In this document: positions 1 through 7,586 of the stretch, in pieces | Numbering within the stretch: the first letter of the stretch is position 1 | Layout of the letters: every line of letters starts with the position of its first letter | Assembly: GCF_900996245.1 (NCBI RefSeq) | Contig: NZ_CAAJGK010000048.1 | Coordinates: 44,774 to 108,773, forward strand | Length of the DNA: 64,000 nt | Direction: 5' to 3' | From: Paraburkholderia sp. BCC1886 | Lineage (GTDB): Bacteria; Pseudomonadota; Gammaproteobacteria; Burkholderiales; Burkholderiaceae | Translations under genes and position numbers: made by a program | The notes under the pieces: model-generated | What the model was told of the DNA's origin: nothing | The model's input: only the letters and a program-made list of their open reading frames with translations | Database searches by the model: none

Positions 1-299
1 TCGGGAATCGCGCCGCAGTTCACGGCCACGAAGGGCGCGTCCTTGCGGCCGCTTTTGTCGTGGATCGTGCGGGCGATCAGTTCCTTGCCGGTGCCGGATT
101 CGCCGATGATCAACGCCGTGGCGTCGGTACAGGCGACTCGTTCGATCTGCTCGTACAAGTCCAGCATCACCGGGGACGAGCCGTACAGCAAGCCGTACGA
201 TTTCAGTCCCGCGATGCCGTCCGCGACGCGCTGCTTCGCCTGTGCCGAGCCATTGCCGCCGGCTGAGACGGAGGGCGAGTCGAGATCGATTGACGCCAT
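1..299 (-). CDS. sigma-54-dependent transcriptional activator, N-terminal part only (runs off the left edge)
   Basis: Reading leftward from the ATG at 297-299, about 99 residues are visible. A leader of about 35 residues is followed directly by the start of a sigma-54-interacting AAA+ domain: GLLYGSSPVM near residue 36, Walker A GESGTGKE at residues 66-73, and FVAVNCGAIP at the window edge. No receiver, GAF or PAS domain fits in the short leader, so this looks like a stand-alone activator in the style of PspF rather than a response regulator. By family knowledge it would hydrolyse ATP to open sigma-54 RNA polymerase promoters. The target genes, the GAFTGA loop and the DNA-binding domain lie outside the window. 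Confidence 0.9.
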   Translation of the reverse strand, partial: MASIDLDSPSVSAGGNGSAQAKQRVADGIAGLKSYGLLYGSSPVMLDLYEQIERVACTDATALIIGESGTGKELIARTIHDKSGRKDAPFVAVNCGAIP

Positions 300-611
300 A
301 AACGGGGAGTCCTGTGCAAATGATTAGGTTGTTGCGGCGCGCAGGCCTGGGAACGAGAGATGCGGATCGCAATATCTCACAAAGGTCGATTTAACCACTT
401 TGACGGCGCTTTCGCCAATCGATGTGGCGATCGGCGCGCGTCGCAATGATGGGTCGGTCGAAACTGCCTGAAGCCGGGCCGGGCGGCTGCCGTGGCGGAA
501 GTTTTACCGGGCACGCCGTCTGCGACTTCGATCCGACACGCGCGTGCTTTCCACCTGGGAATCTTATCGATGAAAGCCCGCGCGAACGCCGAACTCAGAC
601 AGGAGTGAATG
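300..611. other. intergenic gap between the divergent sigma-54 activator and the DUF883 gene
   Basis: About 310 bases separate the two divergent start codons. I see no convincing open reading frame, hairpin or sigma-54 -24/-12 promoter here. The only clear signal is the AGGAG ribosome-binding site at 601-605 in front of the gene starting at 612. Promoters for both flanking genes should lie in this gap, but I cannot place them. Confidence 0.4.
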
Positions 612-929
612 ATGACTGAAACTACGCAACAGCTCGCACTCGGCGGCCAGAAGATTGTCGAGGACCTGCGAGTGCTGCTGAAGGACTCGGAAGAAATGCT
701 GCGGCTCGCGGCAAATGTACCCGGCGAGGGCGTCGACGCATTGCGCGACAAGCTCGGCACCCATGTCGAGACGCTGCAGTCCGCACTCGGCGACGCGCAG
801 CAGAATGCCCACCGCCGCTACCGGACGGCCACGGTCACGACCGAACGCTATGTACGGCGCAATCCATGGCAGTCGATTGGTGCCGCGGTAGGCGTGGGTT
901 TTCTGCTCGGCATCCTCACGACCCGCTAA
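612..929 (+). CDS. DUF883 family (ElaB/YqjD-like) inner-membrane-anchored protein
   Basis: This 105-residue protein has the layout of the ElaB/YqjD/YgaM family: a long amphipathic helical N-terminal part with repeated charged heptads (EDLRVLLKDSEEMLRLAA), the conserved ERYVRRNPWQSIG segment, and a glycine-rich C-terminal transmembrane helix ending in GVGFLLGILTTR. E. coli YqjD and ElaB anchor to the inner membrane and bind ribosomes in stationary phase; that role is only inferred here. AGGAG at 601-605 lies six bases before the ATG at 612 but only three before the ATG at 609, so I prefer 612. A second small membrane gene follows 59 bases downstream and is probably cotranscribed. Confidence 0.85.
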   Translation: MTETTQQLALGGQKIVEDLRVLLKDSEEMLRLAANVPGEGVDALRDKLGTHVETLQSALGDAQQNAHRRYRTATVTTERYVRRNPWQSIGAAVGVGFLLGILTTR

Positions 930-988
930 CGTGCGAACCGCTCGATGCAATGCGACGTCTTTCAGCTTCAAACGATAAGGAGTTCACG

Positions 989-1243
989 ATGGCACGACCC
1001 AAAATTGGTCTATTCGGCGCGTTGATGGCGCTCGGCGGCTTCCTCGCAGTGCGCTACGTGCAACGCAATCGCGCGCAGCAGATTCCGGTGGCGCGGGAAC
1101 TGAGCCGTTGGGAGGACGAGGGCGGCGCGGTGGCCGCGCCGGCGACGCCGGCAGGCAGCGTGACGAACGCACCTGCAGCCGGACATAACGGCGCTGCCTA
1201 TACCAACGGAAACGGTGGCGCGTGGCCATTTCCACGAAGCTGA
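989..1243 (+). CDS. small single-pass membrane protein of unknown function
   Basis: The ATG at 989 is preceded at six bases by AAGGAG (977-982), which fixes the start. The 84-residue product begins with one hydrophobic helix (IGLFGALMALGGFLAVRYV, about residues 6-24), followed by a basic stop-transfer stretch (QRNRAQQ) and a low-complexity tail rich in Ala, Gly and Asn. I do not recognise a named family. It lies just downstream of the DUF883 gene and just upstream of a strong intrinsic terminator, so the two small genes probably form one transcription unit. The N-terminal helix suggests an inner-membrane protein with its tail on one face. Confidence 0.7.
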   Translation: MARPKIGLFGALMALGGFLAVRYVQRNRAQQIPVARELSRWEDEGGAVAAPATPAGSVTNAPAAGHNGAAYTNGNGGAWPFPRS

Positions 1244-1262
1244 GTTTTTTGTGACGAAACCG

Positions 1263-1312
1263 ACGGGCCGGGCGCTCGCCTTGCGGGCGACCCGGCCCGT
1301 GTTGTTATTCTT
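1263..1312 (+). terminator. intrinsic terminator after the DUF883 operon
   Basis: ACGGGCCGGG (1263-1272) pairs perfectly with CCCGGCCCGT (1291-1300). An inner TCGCC/GGCGA stem tightens the loop, and a T-rich tail (GTTGTTATTCTT) follows. Confidence 0.8.
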
Positions 1313-1344
1313 GTCCCGATAAGTCCGTATAATGGGCAAATTCA

Positions 1345-1388
1345 CAACAATGCCCCGGTCGACAAGTCAATTTTTCCGCGCATTGTTG
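1345..1388. promoter_or_regulatory. 9-bp inverted repeat upstream of the NtrC-class regulator; candidate operator
   Basis: CAACAATGC at 1345-1353 is repeated in inverse as GCATTGTTG at 1380-1388, with 26 bases between. TTGACT at 1393-1398, followed 17 bases later by TAGTTT, could be a sigma-70 promoter just downstream of the right arm. The rest of the gap 1313-1545 shows nothing else that I can name. Confidence 0.4.
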
Positions 1389-1545
1389 CGGTATTGACTT
1401 AAGTCTGAGAGTTCGGTAGTTTTTGCCATATCGTATCCCTGATCTTCGCCGACTGTTTTGACGCGTGGCGGGGCGATACCCGGTGAAACCAGATTTTTCG
1501 CACGCTTTCTTCTTTTTTACCCACGCTCCAGGTTTTCGAGACGCG

Positions 1546-2940
1546 ATGCCACATGTACTGATAGTCGATGACGATGCGAGTACCCGCGAGGCGCTTTCCG
1601 CGATCATCGGGGAAGACGGCCTGACTACCGCCACGGCGGGCGATTTGCGCGAGGCGCGCATTCAACTGGTTCGGCAAATGCCGGATGTCGTGTTTACGGA
1701 TTTGAAGTTGCCTGACGGCAGCGGCGTCGATCTGTTCGAGGATCTCGATCCGCGATCCGGCGTCGAGGTGATTGTGATTACGGGTCATGCGACGGTGGAG
1801 TCGGCGGTGAATGCGTTGAAGATGGGCGCGACCGATTATCTGGTCAAGCCGATCAACATGCAGCGCGTGAAGGCGATTCTGTCGCGTTTGCCGCGCGCGG
1901 GCGACCTGAAAGCGGAAATTGGCACGTTGCGCGGCGAGTTGCGCCGTATGGGCCGGTTCGGATTGATGCTCGGCAATTCACCGGCGATGCAGGAGGTGTA
2001 CGACCAGATTGGCCGCGTGGCGCCGACGGCGGCCTCGGTGATGCTGGTGGGCGAGTCGGGCACGGGCAAGGAGGTGGCTGCCCAGACGCTGCATGAATTG
2101 AGCTTGCGTCGCAAGCACGCTTTTCTGGCGGTGAATTGCGGGGCGATTTCGCCGAACCTGATCGAATCCGAGATGTTTGGGCACGAGCGCGGTTCGTTCA
2201 CTGGCGCGGACCGGCAGCATAAGGGTTATTTCGAGCGCGCGAATGGCGGCACGTTGTTCCTCGACGAAATCACCGAGATGCCGATTGAGTTGCAGGTGAA
2301 GTTGTTGCGCGTGCTGGAAACCGGCATGTTCATGCGGGTGGGGACCACGAAGGAAATCGAAACGGACGTGCGACTGATTGCGGCCACGAACCGCGATCCT
2401 GAGCAGGCGGTGCTCGAGGGCAAGTTACGGCTGGATTTGTATCACCGGTTGAATGTGTTTCCGATCAGCTTGCCGCCGCTGCGTGACCGCGGCAAGGATG
2501 TCGAGTTGCTGGCGCAGGCGTTTCTGGATGAGCTCAACGAGCGGCATAGCAGCAAGAAGCATTTTCCTGCGGCGGTGAAGGAAATGTTGATGTCGTATCC
2601 GTGGCCCGGGAATGTGCGTGAGTTGAAGAATTACGTGCAGCGCGCGCACATTATGTCCGGGACGGATTCCGATAGTACGGCGACGGTGCCTTTGCAGATT
2701 ACGTTGTCGAAGCCTGCGGCTGGGACGGCTATTACGATTCCGTTTGGGACTTCTTTGGCTGAAGCCGATCGGCAGTTGATATTGGCGACGCTGGAGCAGT
2801 GTGGAGGGGTTAAGACCCGCGCTGCGGAGATTCTTGGGATTAGTTTGAAGACGCTTTATAACCGGCTCGTCGAGTATGGGAATGATGGGCGGGATGAAGA
2901 TGTGGATGAGAGTCGGGCTTTGGGTGGGGCGGATGCATAA
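1546..2940 (+). CDS. NtrC-family response regulator (receiver, sigma-54 AAA+ domain, Fis-type HTH)
   Basis: The 464-residue product has three domains. The receiver domain (about 1-120) has the acidic pocket DDD at residues 8-10, phospho-acceptor D52 in TDLKLPDGSG, and the conserved Lys in YLVKPI. The AAA+ domain (about 145-380) has Walker A GESGTGKE near 170, the sigma-54 loop as GSFTGA near 216 instead of the usual GAFTGA, and GGTLFLDEI as the Walker B region. The C-terminal Fis-like helix-turn-helix is TRAAEILGISLKTLYNRL. ATG 1546 is chosen because MPHVLIVDDD is the normal receiver start; an upstream in-frame ATG at 1465 would add 27 residues that do not look like receiver. No histidine kinase is adjacent. 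The last 250 bases are richer in G and T than the rest of the gene. Confidence 0.9.
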   Translation: MPHVLIVDDDASTREALSAIIGEDGLTTATAGDLREARIQLVRQMPDVVFTDLKLPDGSGVDLFEDLDPRSGVEVIVITGHATVESAVNALKMGATDYLVKPINMQRVKAILSRLPRAGDLKAEIGTLRGELRRMGRFGLMLGNSPAMQEVYDQIGRVAPTAASVMLVGESGTGKEVAAQTLHELSLRRKHAFLAVNCGAISPNLIESEMFGHERGSFTGADRQHKGYFERANGGTLFLDEITEMPIELQVKLLRVLETGMFMRVGTTKEIETDVRLIAATNRDPEQAVLEGKLRLDLYHRLNVFPISLPPLRDRGKDVELLAQAFLDELNERHSSKKHFPAAVKEMLMSYPWPGNVRELKNYVQRAHIMSGTDSDSTATVPLQITLSKPAAGTAITIPFGTSLAEADRQLILATLEQCGGVKTRAAEILGISLKTLYNRLVEYGNDGRDEDVDESRALGGADA

Positions 2941-2947
2941 GGGGGCG

Positions 2948-3503
2948 TCGTTGCACTGGCTTTTTCGTTGCACTAGCTTCTTTGGCCTCTCCTTGCTTTG
3001 TTAGTGGTCTATTAGCGTTCCCCCTGTGCGGGGGGGGCACCTACTTTTCTTTGCCGCCGCAAAGAAAAGTAGGCAAAAGAAAGCGGGCTCAAACCGCTAA
3101 CCATTAAGCGGGCCCCGCGCGGGGTTTCTGGTAGTGGTGCATCTGGAATCCGTGCTCCCGCACATTCCGCCTCAGTGACAAGGCAGTCATTCTTCCGGCG
3201 GCGCTTCGCGCGCCCCCGCGTCGTTCTACCCCCCTCGGTTTTTCGCCTTCCGTGGTGTACCCATCCGCGACGCACGCAGTGCGGAGTGGGAGCTGATGAG
3301 TGCTTTGTCACTACCGCGTAATGCGCGAGGGCACGGATTCCAGATGCACCACTACCGGTGGTTCACCGCGGTTCCCACTTAAGAATTAGCGGTGTGAGCC
3401 GCTTTCTTTTGCCTACTTTTCTTTGCGGCGGCAAAGAAAAGTAGGTGCCCCCCCGCACAGGGGGAACGCTAATAGACCACTAACAAAACAAGGAGAGGCC
3501 AAA
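2948..3503. repeat. dispersed palindromic intergenic element, copy 1 (core in forward orientation)
   Basis: This is the first of four related copies. The outer sequence CGTTGCACTGGC and TTGGCCTCTCCTTG leads into a left arm with the motif TAGTGGTCTATTAGCGTTC, a CCCCC/GGGGG hairpin, and a 15-bp-stem hairpin at 3040-3073 (CCTACTTTTCTTTGC, loop CGCC). The right arm (about 3386-3503) is the inverse, with its own hairpin at 3412-3445. Inside the arms GTAGTGGTGCATCTGGAATC (from 3131) is inverted near 3335-3354, and GTGACAAGGCA (from 3175) against TGCTTTGTCAC (3301-3311). Only about 100 central bases are unpaired. The element begins 7 bp after the stop of the preceding gene and ends about 21 bp before the stop of the convergent patatin gene. 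Confidence 0.85.
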
Positions 3504-3524
3504 AAAAAACAGCCGCCGAAGGCA

Positions 3525-4478
3525 TCACCCACCCCCTAACCGATCCCGAATAGCCGGCAACATAACCTCCACCGCCGCACGGCCTTCTTGTATGGCCGGC
3601 CCCGCCCGATGAAAATCAAAAATCCCCATCCCCCCGAGTCGGGGTTGAATAAGAATATCAGCCGGCTCCCCAGCCAACCGGCTCCTCGTAATCCGCACCT
3701 GCATGATATCGATACTCTGCGCGACCGCGCTCAACATGGATGGCACCCGCCCACTAGGCGCAGGCGGCACCCTGACATCGTCGGTCACCGGTGAATCGGG
3801 CGGCGCCAGCCACTTGGGCCACGGCTTGCCATTCCTGCGCAAAGCAACCGGCGCCGGTGCATCAGGATCGATGGCAGGCGTCTCCACCACCGCCCCACCA
3901 AAATCCCGCCCATTCAGAATGTCGTTGTTCAGATCGACAGCAATCACACAATCCGCCCGCATCCCACGCGCAACCGATACCGGCACCGGATTGCTCAACC
4001 CACCATCCACCAGCCACACCCCGTTGTGCCACACGGGCGTAAAAATCCCCGGAATCGCAATCGACGCGCGCACCGCGTCCACCACGCTGCCATCCTGCAT
4101 CCAGCTCTCACGTCCCGAATCGAGTTCGGTCGCGACCGCCGCGAACGGCATGTTCAATTGCGCAATCGAACGTCCATCGAACTTCTCGGCGAACACCTGA
4201 ATCACCTTGCGTCCACCCAGCAAGCCGCCCGATAACCGCAAGTCGAGCAGGCGCACCACCGTCTGCCAGGTCAGCCGCGATACCCACTCTTCCAGCCAGT
4301 CCAGATCGCCATTGGCATACACCGCTCCGACCAGCGCGCCAATCGATGTCCCGCACACCACGTCGGGCTTGATGCCCGCGTCGTGCAGCGCGCGAATCGC
4401 CCCGATATGCGCCCAGCCGCGTGCCGCCCCACCCCCCAATACCAGCCCGATCCGGCTGGATCGACGTCGACGTATCAT
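3525..4478 (-). CDS. patatin-like phospholipase (RssA/NTE-like serine hydrolase)
   Basis: This 317-residue protein carries the patatin Ser-Asp dyad. The glycine-rich oxyanion loop is GGGAARG at about residues 15-21, the nucleophile elbow is GTSIG at 43-47 with Ser45, and the catalytic Asp is in LVDGGLSNPVPV near 157. Patatin-family enzymes hydrolyse acyl esters of phospholipids or lysophospholipids; the true substrate cannot be read from the sequence. No signal peptide or membrane helix is evident, so it is probably cytoplasmic or peripheral, like E. coli RssA. It lies 23 bases downstream of the BamE-like lipoprotein gene on the same strand and is probably its operon partner. Its 3' end abuts repeat copy 1. 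Confidence 0.9.
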   Translation of the reverse strand: MIRRRRSSRIGLVLGGGAARGWAHIGAIRALHDAGIKPDVVCGTSIGALVGAVYANGDLDWLEEWVSRLTWQTVVRLLDLRLSGGLLGGRKVIQVFAEKFDGRSIAQLNMPFAAVATELDSGRESWMQDGSVVDAVRASIAIPGIFTPVWHNGVWLVDGGLSNPVPVSVARGMRADCVIAVDLNNDILNGRDFGGAVVETPAIDPDAPAPVALRRNGKPWPKWLAPPDSPVTDDVRVPPAPSGRVPSMLSAVAQSIDIMQVRITRSRLAGEPADILIQPRLGGMGIFDFHRAGPAIQEGRAAVEVMLPAIRDRLGGG

Positions 4479-4501
4479 CCGTTTCCCCGCCTTCCTGTTG
4501 T

Positions 4502-5053
4502 CTATCGCCCGCGCACCACGTCCGAACGCGAAGTCGTATACACCTTGTGATATTGATCGAAGTGAACATTGAAAATGCCCTCCTCCGTCACGCCCCGCTC
4601 ACGCCACTTCCAGCTCCACACGGTCTCCGGCTTCAGCGGAAACACCGCCACCTGACCAGGCTTGCCAAGCAGACGGCGCACCTCGTCATCGCTCATGCCG
4701 ATGCGGATCTTGCCGAAGTTTTCGGCGGTCAACACCTGCGTGATGGCCTGCAACTTTCCATCGCGATCGATATCGACCATGTAGGTATTCAAGCCCTCCG
4801 GTCCACGCGGATACTCGAAGCGCCGCGAACCGTCCGTGAACGTGCGCTCGGTTTCAGGCTTGCCCATCTGCTCGCGTATCTGCGATTCGGTCGTGACGCC
4901 CGGCGTCAGGTCCTTCAGCAACAACGCATCCGGTTTGACCGCATTGAAAAAGTCCTTGAGTTTTTGCACGGCGTGCTCGCTCTGTTGGTCGTCGCAAGCA
5001 GCCAGCGATACGCACGCAGCCAGCAGCGCGACGGTAAGCAGTTTGAAACTCAC
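4502..5053 (-). CDS. BamE/SmpA-domain lipoprotein
   Basis: The 183-residue product starts with a lipoprotein signal peptide (MSFKLLTVALLAACVSLAAC) whose lipobox ends at Cys20. It has two SmpA/BamE-like segments: LTPGVTTESQIREQMGKPE near residues 48-66 and KIRIGMSDDEVRRLLGKPG near 114-132, the latter with the typical G-M-xx-xx-V-xx-LLG-KP pattern. BamE is the small lipoprotein of the outer-membrane beta-barrel assembly complex, but this one is longer and has two copies of the motif, so it is a paralogue rather than bamE itself. The mature protein starts Cys-Asp-Asp. Asp at position +2 is the Lol-avoidance signal in E. coli, so it may stay in the inner membrane. It is followed 23 bases later by the patatin gene. 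Confidence 0.8.
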   Translation of the reverse strand: MSFKLLTVALLAACVSLAACDDQQSEHAVQKLKDFFNAVKPDALLLKDLTPGVTTESQIREQMGKPETERTFTDGSRRFEYPRGPEGLNTYMVDIDRDGKLQAITQVLTAENFGKIRIGMSDDEVRRLLGKPGQVAVFPLKPETVWSWKWRERGVTEEGIFNVHFDQYHKVYTTSRSDVVRGR

Positions 5054-5581
5054 GGCGAATTCCTGTCCGGTTACGGCCGGCAGCGCGCCCGCATTTCAGT
5101 GTGAAATGGGTGCTACAGGATAACCGCGAGCAGACAAAACCGCGAGCGAGCGCGGCAAAGCGGCGCCAGGCCGCAAAGGCGAGCAATGTCAGGGACGAGT
5201 TGCAGGAAGGAGCGCAAACAAAAAAGCGACGCCGGAAAAAAGCGTCGCCAGTTGGCGGTACGGTCGGCCGCAATCGGAAAGCGCGGCCCCGGCGCGCGAG
5301 TCCATGCTCGCAACCCGTGGTCCGGCAAGAAACATACAGTGCGCACAAGACGCCGAACATCGAGCCAAGCATCGAGCCCGACATCGGCGCGGGCGACTCG
5401 CAGCGGTCTGTCGTTGCATTCGCAAACCGCTGCTGGCTTTGGCCGCCCTGGTCCCCTCTATGAGCTTTCAGGTGCGACTAATTTAATCGCAGCGGCCGGT
5501 TTGCACGAGAGCGCGTTTACACCGAATCGGCAGACGATTATGGACCGGCTGCACACGGCATCGATCGCGCCGGCGACACGT
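5054..5581. other. 528-bp gap without a convincing gene
   Basis: The flanking genes are both leftward: the BamE-like gene starts at 5053 and the rhodanese gene ends at 5582. Open frames here show no recognisable protein and an Arg-rich composition typical of non-coding high-GC DNA. The region holds a leftward terminator-like hairpin (5220-5248) and must contain the promoter of the BamE-like gene. A small RNA ending at that hairpin is possible but unproven. Confidence 0.4.
5220..5248 (-). terminator. leftward intrinsic terminator hairpin
   Basis: On the minus strand GCGACGC (from 5248) pairs with GCGTCGC (ending at 5226) across a nine-base loop, and six T residues follow (5225-5220). It lies about 330 bp beyond the stop of the leftward rhodanese gene, so it could end a long 3' untranslated region or a separate small transcript. 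Confidence 0.55.
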
Positions 5582-7201
5582 TCAGATCACCCGAAAACCA
5601 TGCGTGCCGTCACGCCCCAACTGCGCTACCAGGCCGAACTCCCACTCCAGATACGCATTCAGTGCATCGAGCGAATGATCGGTGCCTTCATACGGCCGCC
5701 GATACCGGTCGATACGCGGCGACGCCATGCGCGTCTCGCCATGCTCGAGCGGCAAACCCGCTTCGACCCACTCGCGCGTGCCGCCGCGGAGCACCTGCAC
5801 CGGCTTGCCCGTCAACGCCGCCAATTCCGGCGCGGCAAAGCGCGCCAGCCAACTCGAATTGCAAGTCGCCACGTAACGATGCGCGTCCGGCAACCGGCGC
5901 AACGCATCTTCCAGTTGCCCGCGCAGCGCGAACCACGCGCCGGGAATGTGGCCGCTCACGTAGCGCGCGCTACGCGTGAAATCCAGCACGACGGTTCCCG
6001 GCGCCTGCAACAGCGTCACCAGATCCGCCGCCGACAGCTCGTCGACAACCGGTGGCGTCGGCACGTTGCGCGCCGCCGGAGCCGGACCTTTCTCGGCGAA
6101 ATCCGCAGCGCCCAATCCGTCCACGACGTACACCTCGACGTTCATCTGGGCGAGCCACGACGCCGTCATGTTGGCGCGCACGCCGTCGTTGTCCGCGAGA
6201 ATCACGCGGGCGCCGCGCACCGGCGCGAACACTTCGATCTCCTGCACCAGCTGGCCACCCGGCGCGCTGCGAAAACCCGGCACGTGGCCCGCTTCGTACT
6301 CTTCGAGCGAGCGCACGTCGAAGCGGTAAACCGTGCGGACGGCTTCGCCGGCCCAGCGACGTGCTTCATCGCGTGAAGTGCGACCGACACGGGCACGCCC
6401 GGCCACCGCACGAGCCGCGTCGGCGGCGGCGAGGCGCGCGGTGTTCGCCGCATCGCCGGCGTCTTTTCCCGCTGGTTCGAAACGCCGCGTGCTGCCGTGC
6501 GCAAGCGGCTGACCCGCCAGCGTCCAGCCGATGGTGCCGTTGCGCAAGGCCGCAACCGGATTCGGCACGCCCGCATTGATCAGCGATTGCGCGCCGATAA
6601 TGCCGCGCGTGCGTCCCGAGCCGTTCACGACGATCCGCGTGGCGGGGTTCGGTGCAAGCTGCGCGATACGCAACACCAGCTCCGCACCCGGCACGTTGAT
6701 GCTGCCGGGAATATTCATGGTCCGGTATTCGTCGAACGGACGCGCGTCGAGCACCACGACATCGGCGTCTTCGTCGAGCAGCGCCTGTAACTGCGACGCG
6801 GGCAGCGAAGGCGTACGGCGCCGGCTTTCCACCAGTTCGCCGAACGCCTTGCCCGGTACGTTGAGTTCATGAAACAGTTCGCCGCCGGCTTCGCGCCAGC
6901 CTTGCAAGCCACCCTGCAACACGGCGACTCCGGTATAGCCCATGTCTTCGAATCGAGCGGCAGCGCGCGCCGCGAGTCCTTCGCCGTCGTCGAATACGAC
7001 GATCGGCACGTTCAGGCGCGGCAGGACGACGGGTGCATCCAGTTCCAGACGCGACAGCGGCAGATTGGCCGCGAACAGCGGATGACTGCGGGCATGCGGC
7101 TCTTCCTCACGCACGTCGACAAGCGCGACTTCCTCGCGATCGAGCAGCGCATGGCGCACGTCTTCGAATGATCGGGTACGCAACTCTTTGACGAAACTCA
7201 T
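5582..7201 (-). CDS. four-domain rhodanese-family sulfurtransferase
   Basis: The start is set at ATG 7199-7201 (MSFVKELRTRSFEDVRHAL), with AGGAG eleven bases upstream; the frame stays open further upstream but looks non-coding. The 539-residue product contains four consecutive rhodanese domains, each with a DVR- or DAR-type strand and a GG-xx-W or G-xx-GW closing motif. Only the last has a cysteine at the active-site loop (CNSSWLA, Cys near 447). The equivalent loops of the first three read DDGEG, NGSGRTR and ADNDGVR and lack it. Rhodaneses transfer sulfane sulfur through a persulfidated Cys, so at most one domain is catalytic. No signal peptide is seen, and no linked sulfur-metabolism gene indicates a pathway. 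Confidence 0.85.
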   Translation of the reverse strand: MSFVKELRTRSFEDVRHALLDREEVALVDVREEEPHARSHPLFAANLPLSRLELDAPVVLPRLNVPIVVFDDGEGLAARAAARFEDMGYTGVAVLQGGLQGWREAGGELFHELNVPGKAFGELVESRRRTPSLPASQLQALLDEDADVVVLDARPFDEYRTMNIPGSINVPGAELVLRIAQLAPNPATRIVVNGSGRTRGIIGAQSLINAGVPNPVAALRNGTIGWTLAGQPLAHGSTRRFEPAGKDAGDAANTARLAAADAARAVAGRARVGRTSRDEARRWAGEAVRTVYRFDVRSLEEYEAGHVPGFRSAPGGQLVQEIEVFAPVRGARVILADNDGVRANMTASWLAQMNVEVYVVDGLGAADFAEKGPAPAARNVPTPPVVDELSAADLVTLLQAPGTVVLDFTRSARYVSGHIPGAWFALRGQLEDALRRLPDAHRYVATCNSSWLARFAAPELAALTGKPVQVLRGGTREWVEAGLPLEHGETRMASPRIDRYRRPYEGTDHSLDALNAYLEWEFGLVAQLGRDGTHGFRVI

Positions 7202-7586
7202 GAAATCGGACACTCCTTCGTAGCATTCCAGCAGTTCGCAAGACCATGCTCGAGTCGCTGGGAATATCGATTGGGCAGCGTAGCTTTTGCACCGTACACG
7301 CGAAATCCGATCGGCGTGCGATGGCAAAAAAAGCCTTGCTCGCGTGATGGATATGGAGACGGCTGCCGTAACGTCGCTGGAACGTCGCCGCGATGTCCGC
7401 GCGGCTACCCAAGCATGCGCAAATTTCAAGCCACGCTGCGCAGGACACACCTTAGACGGCCTGCAAACGCGCACCGGTCAATCCCCCTCCCGCGACGTGG
7501 ACATCCCGGCGCCGTCAGCAGGAAACGGAAAGCTTTGCCACAATGCGCCATCGCGTGAAAGCGCCACAAATAGCAAGCTCACAGAC
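7202..7586. other. 385-bp gap between the divergent rhodanese and oxidoreductase genes
   Basis: The in-frame extensions of both flanking genes into this gap look non-coding. I see no clear operator, hairpin or strong sigma-70 promoter. Promoters for both genes must lie here. Confidence 0.35.

Noticed and set aside
2948..3503. Calling the palindromic element a classical insertion sequence or a REP/BIME
   Set aside because: No transposase or conserved frame is present, no target duplication is visible at its ends, and it is several times larger than REP units with a unique asymmetric centre.
5186..6376. A 396-codon rightward frame overlapping the rhodanese gene
   Set aside because: It is Arg/His-rich, without domain or ribosome-binding site, and lies antisense to four clear rhodanese domains.
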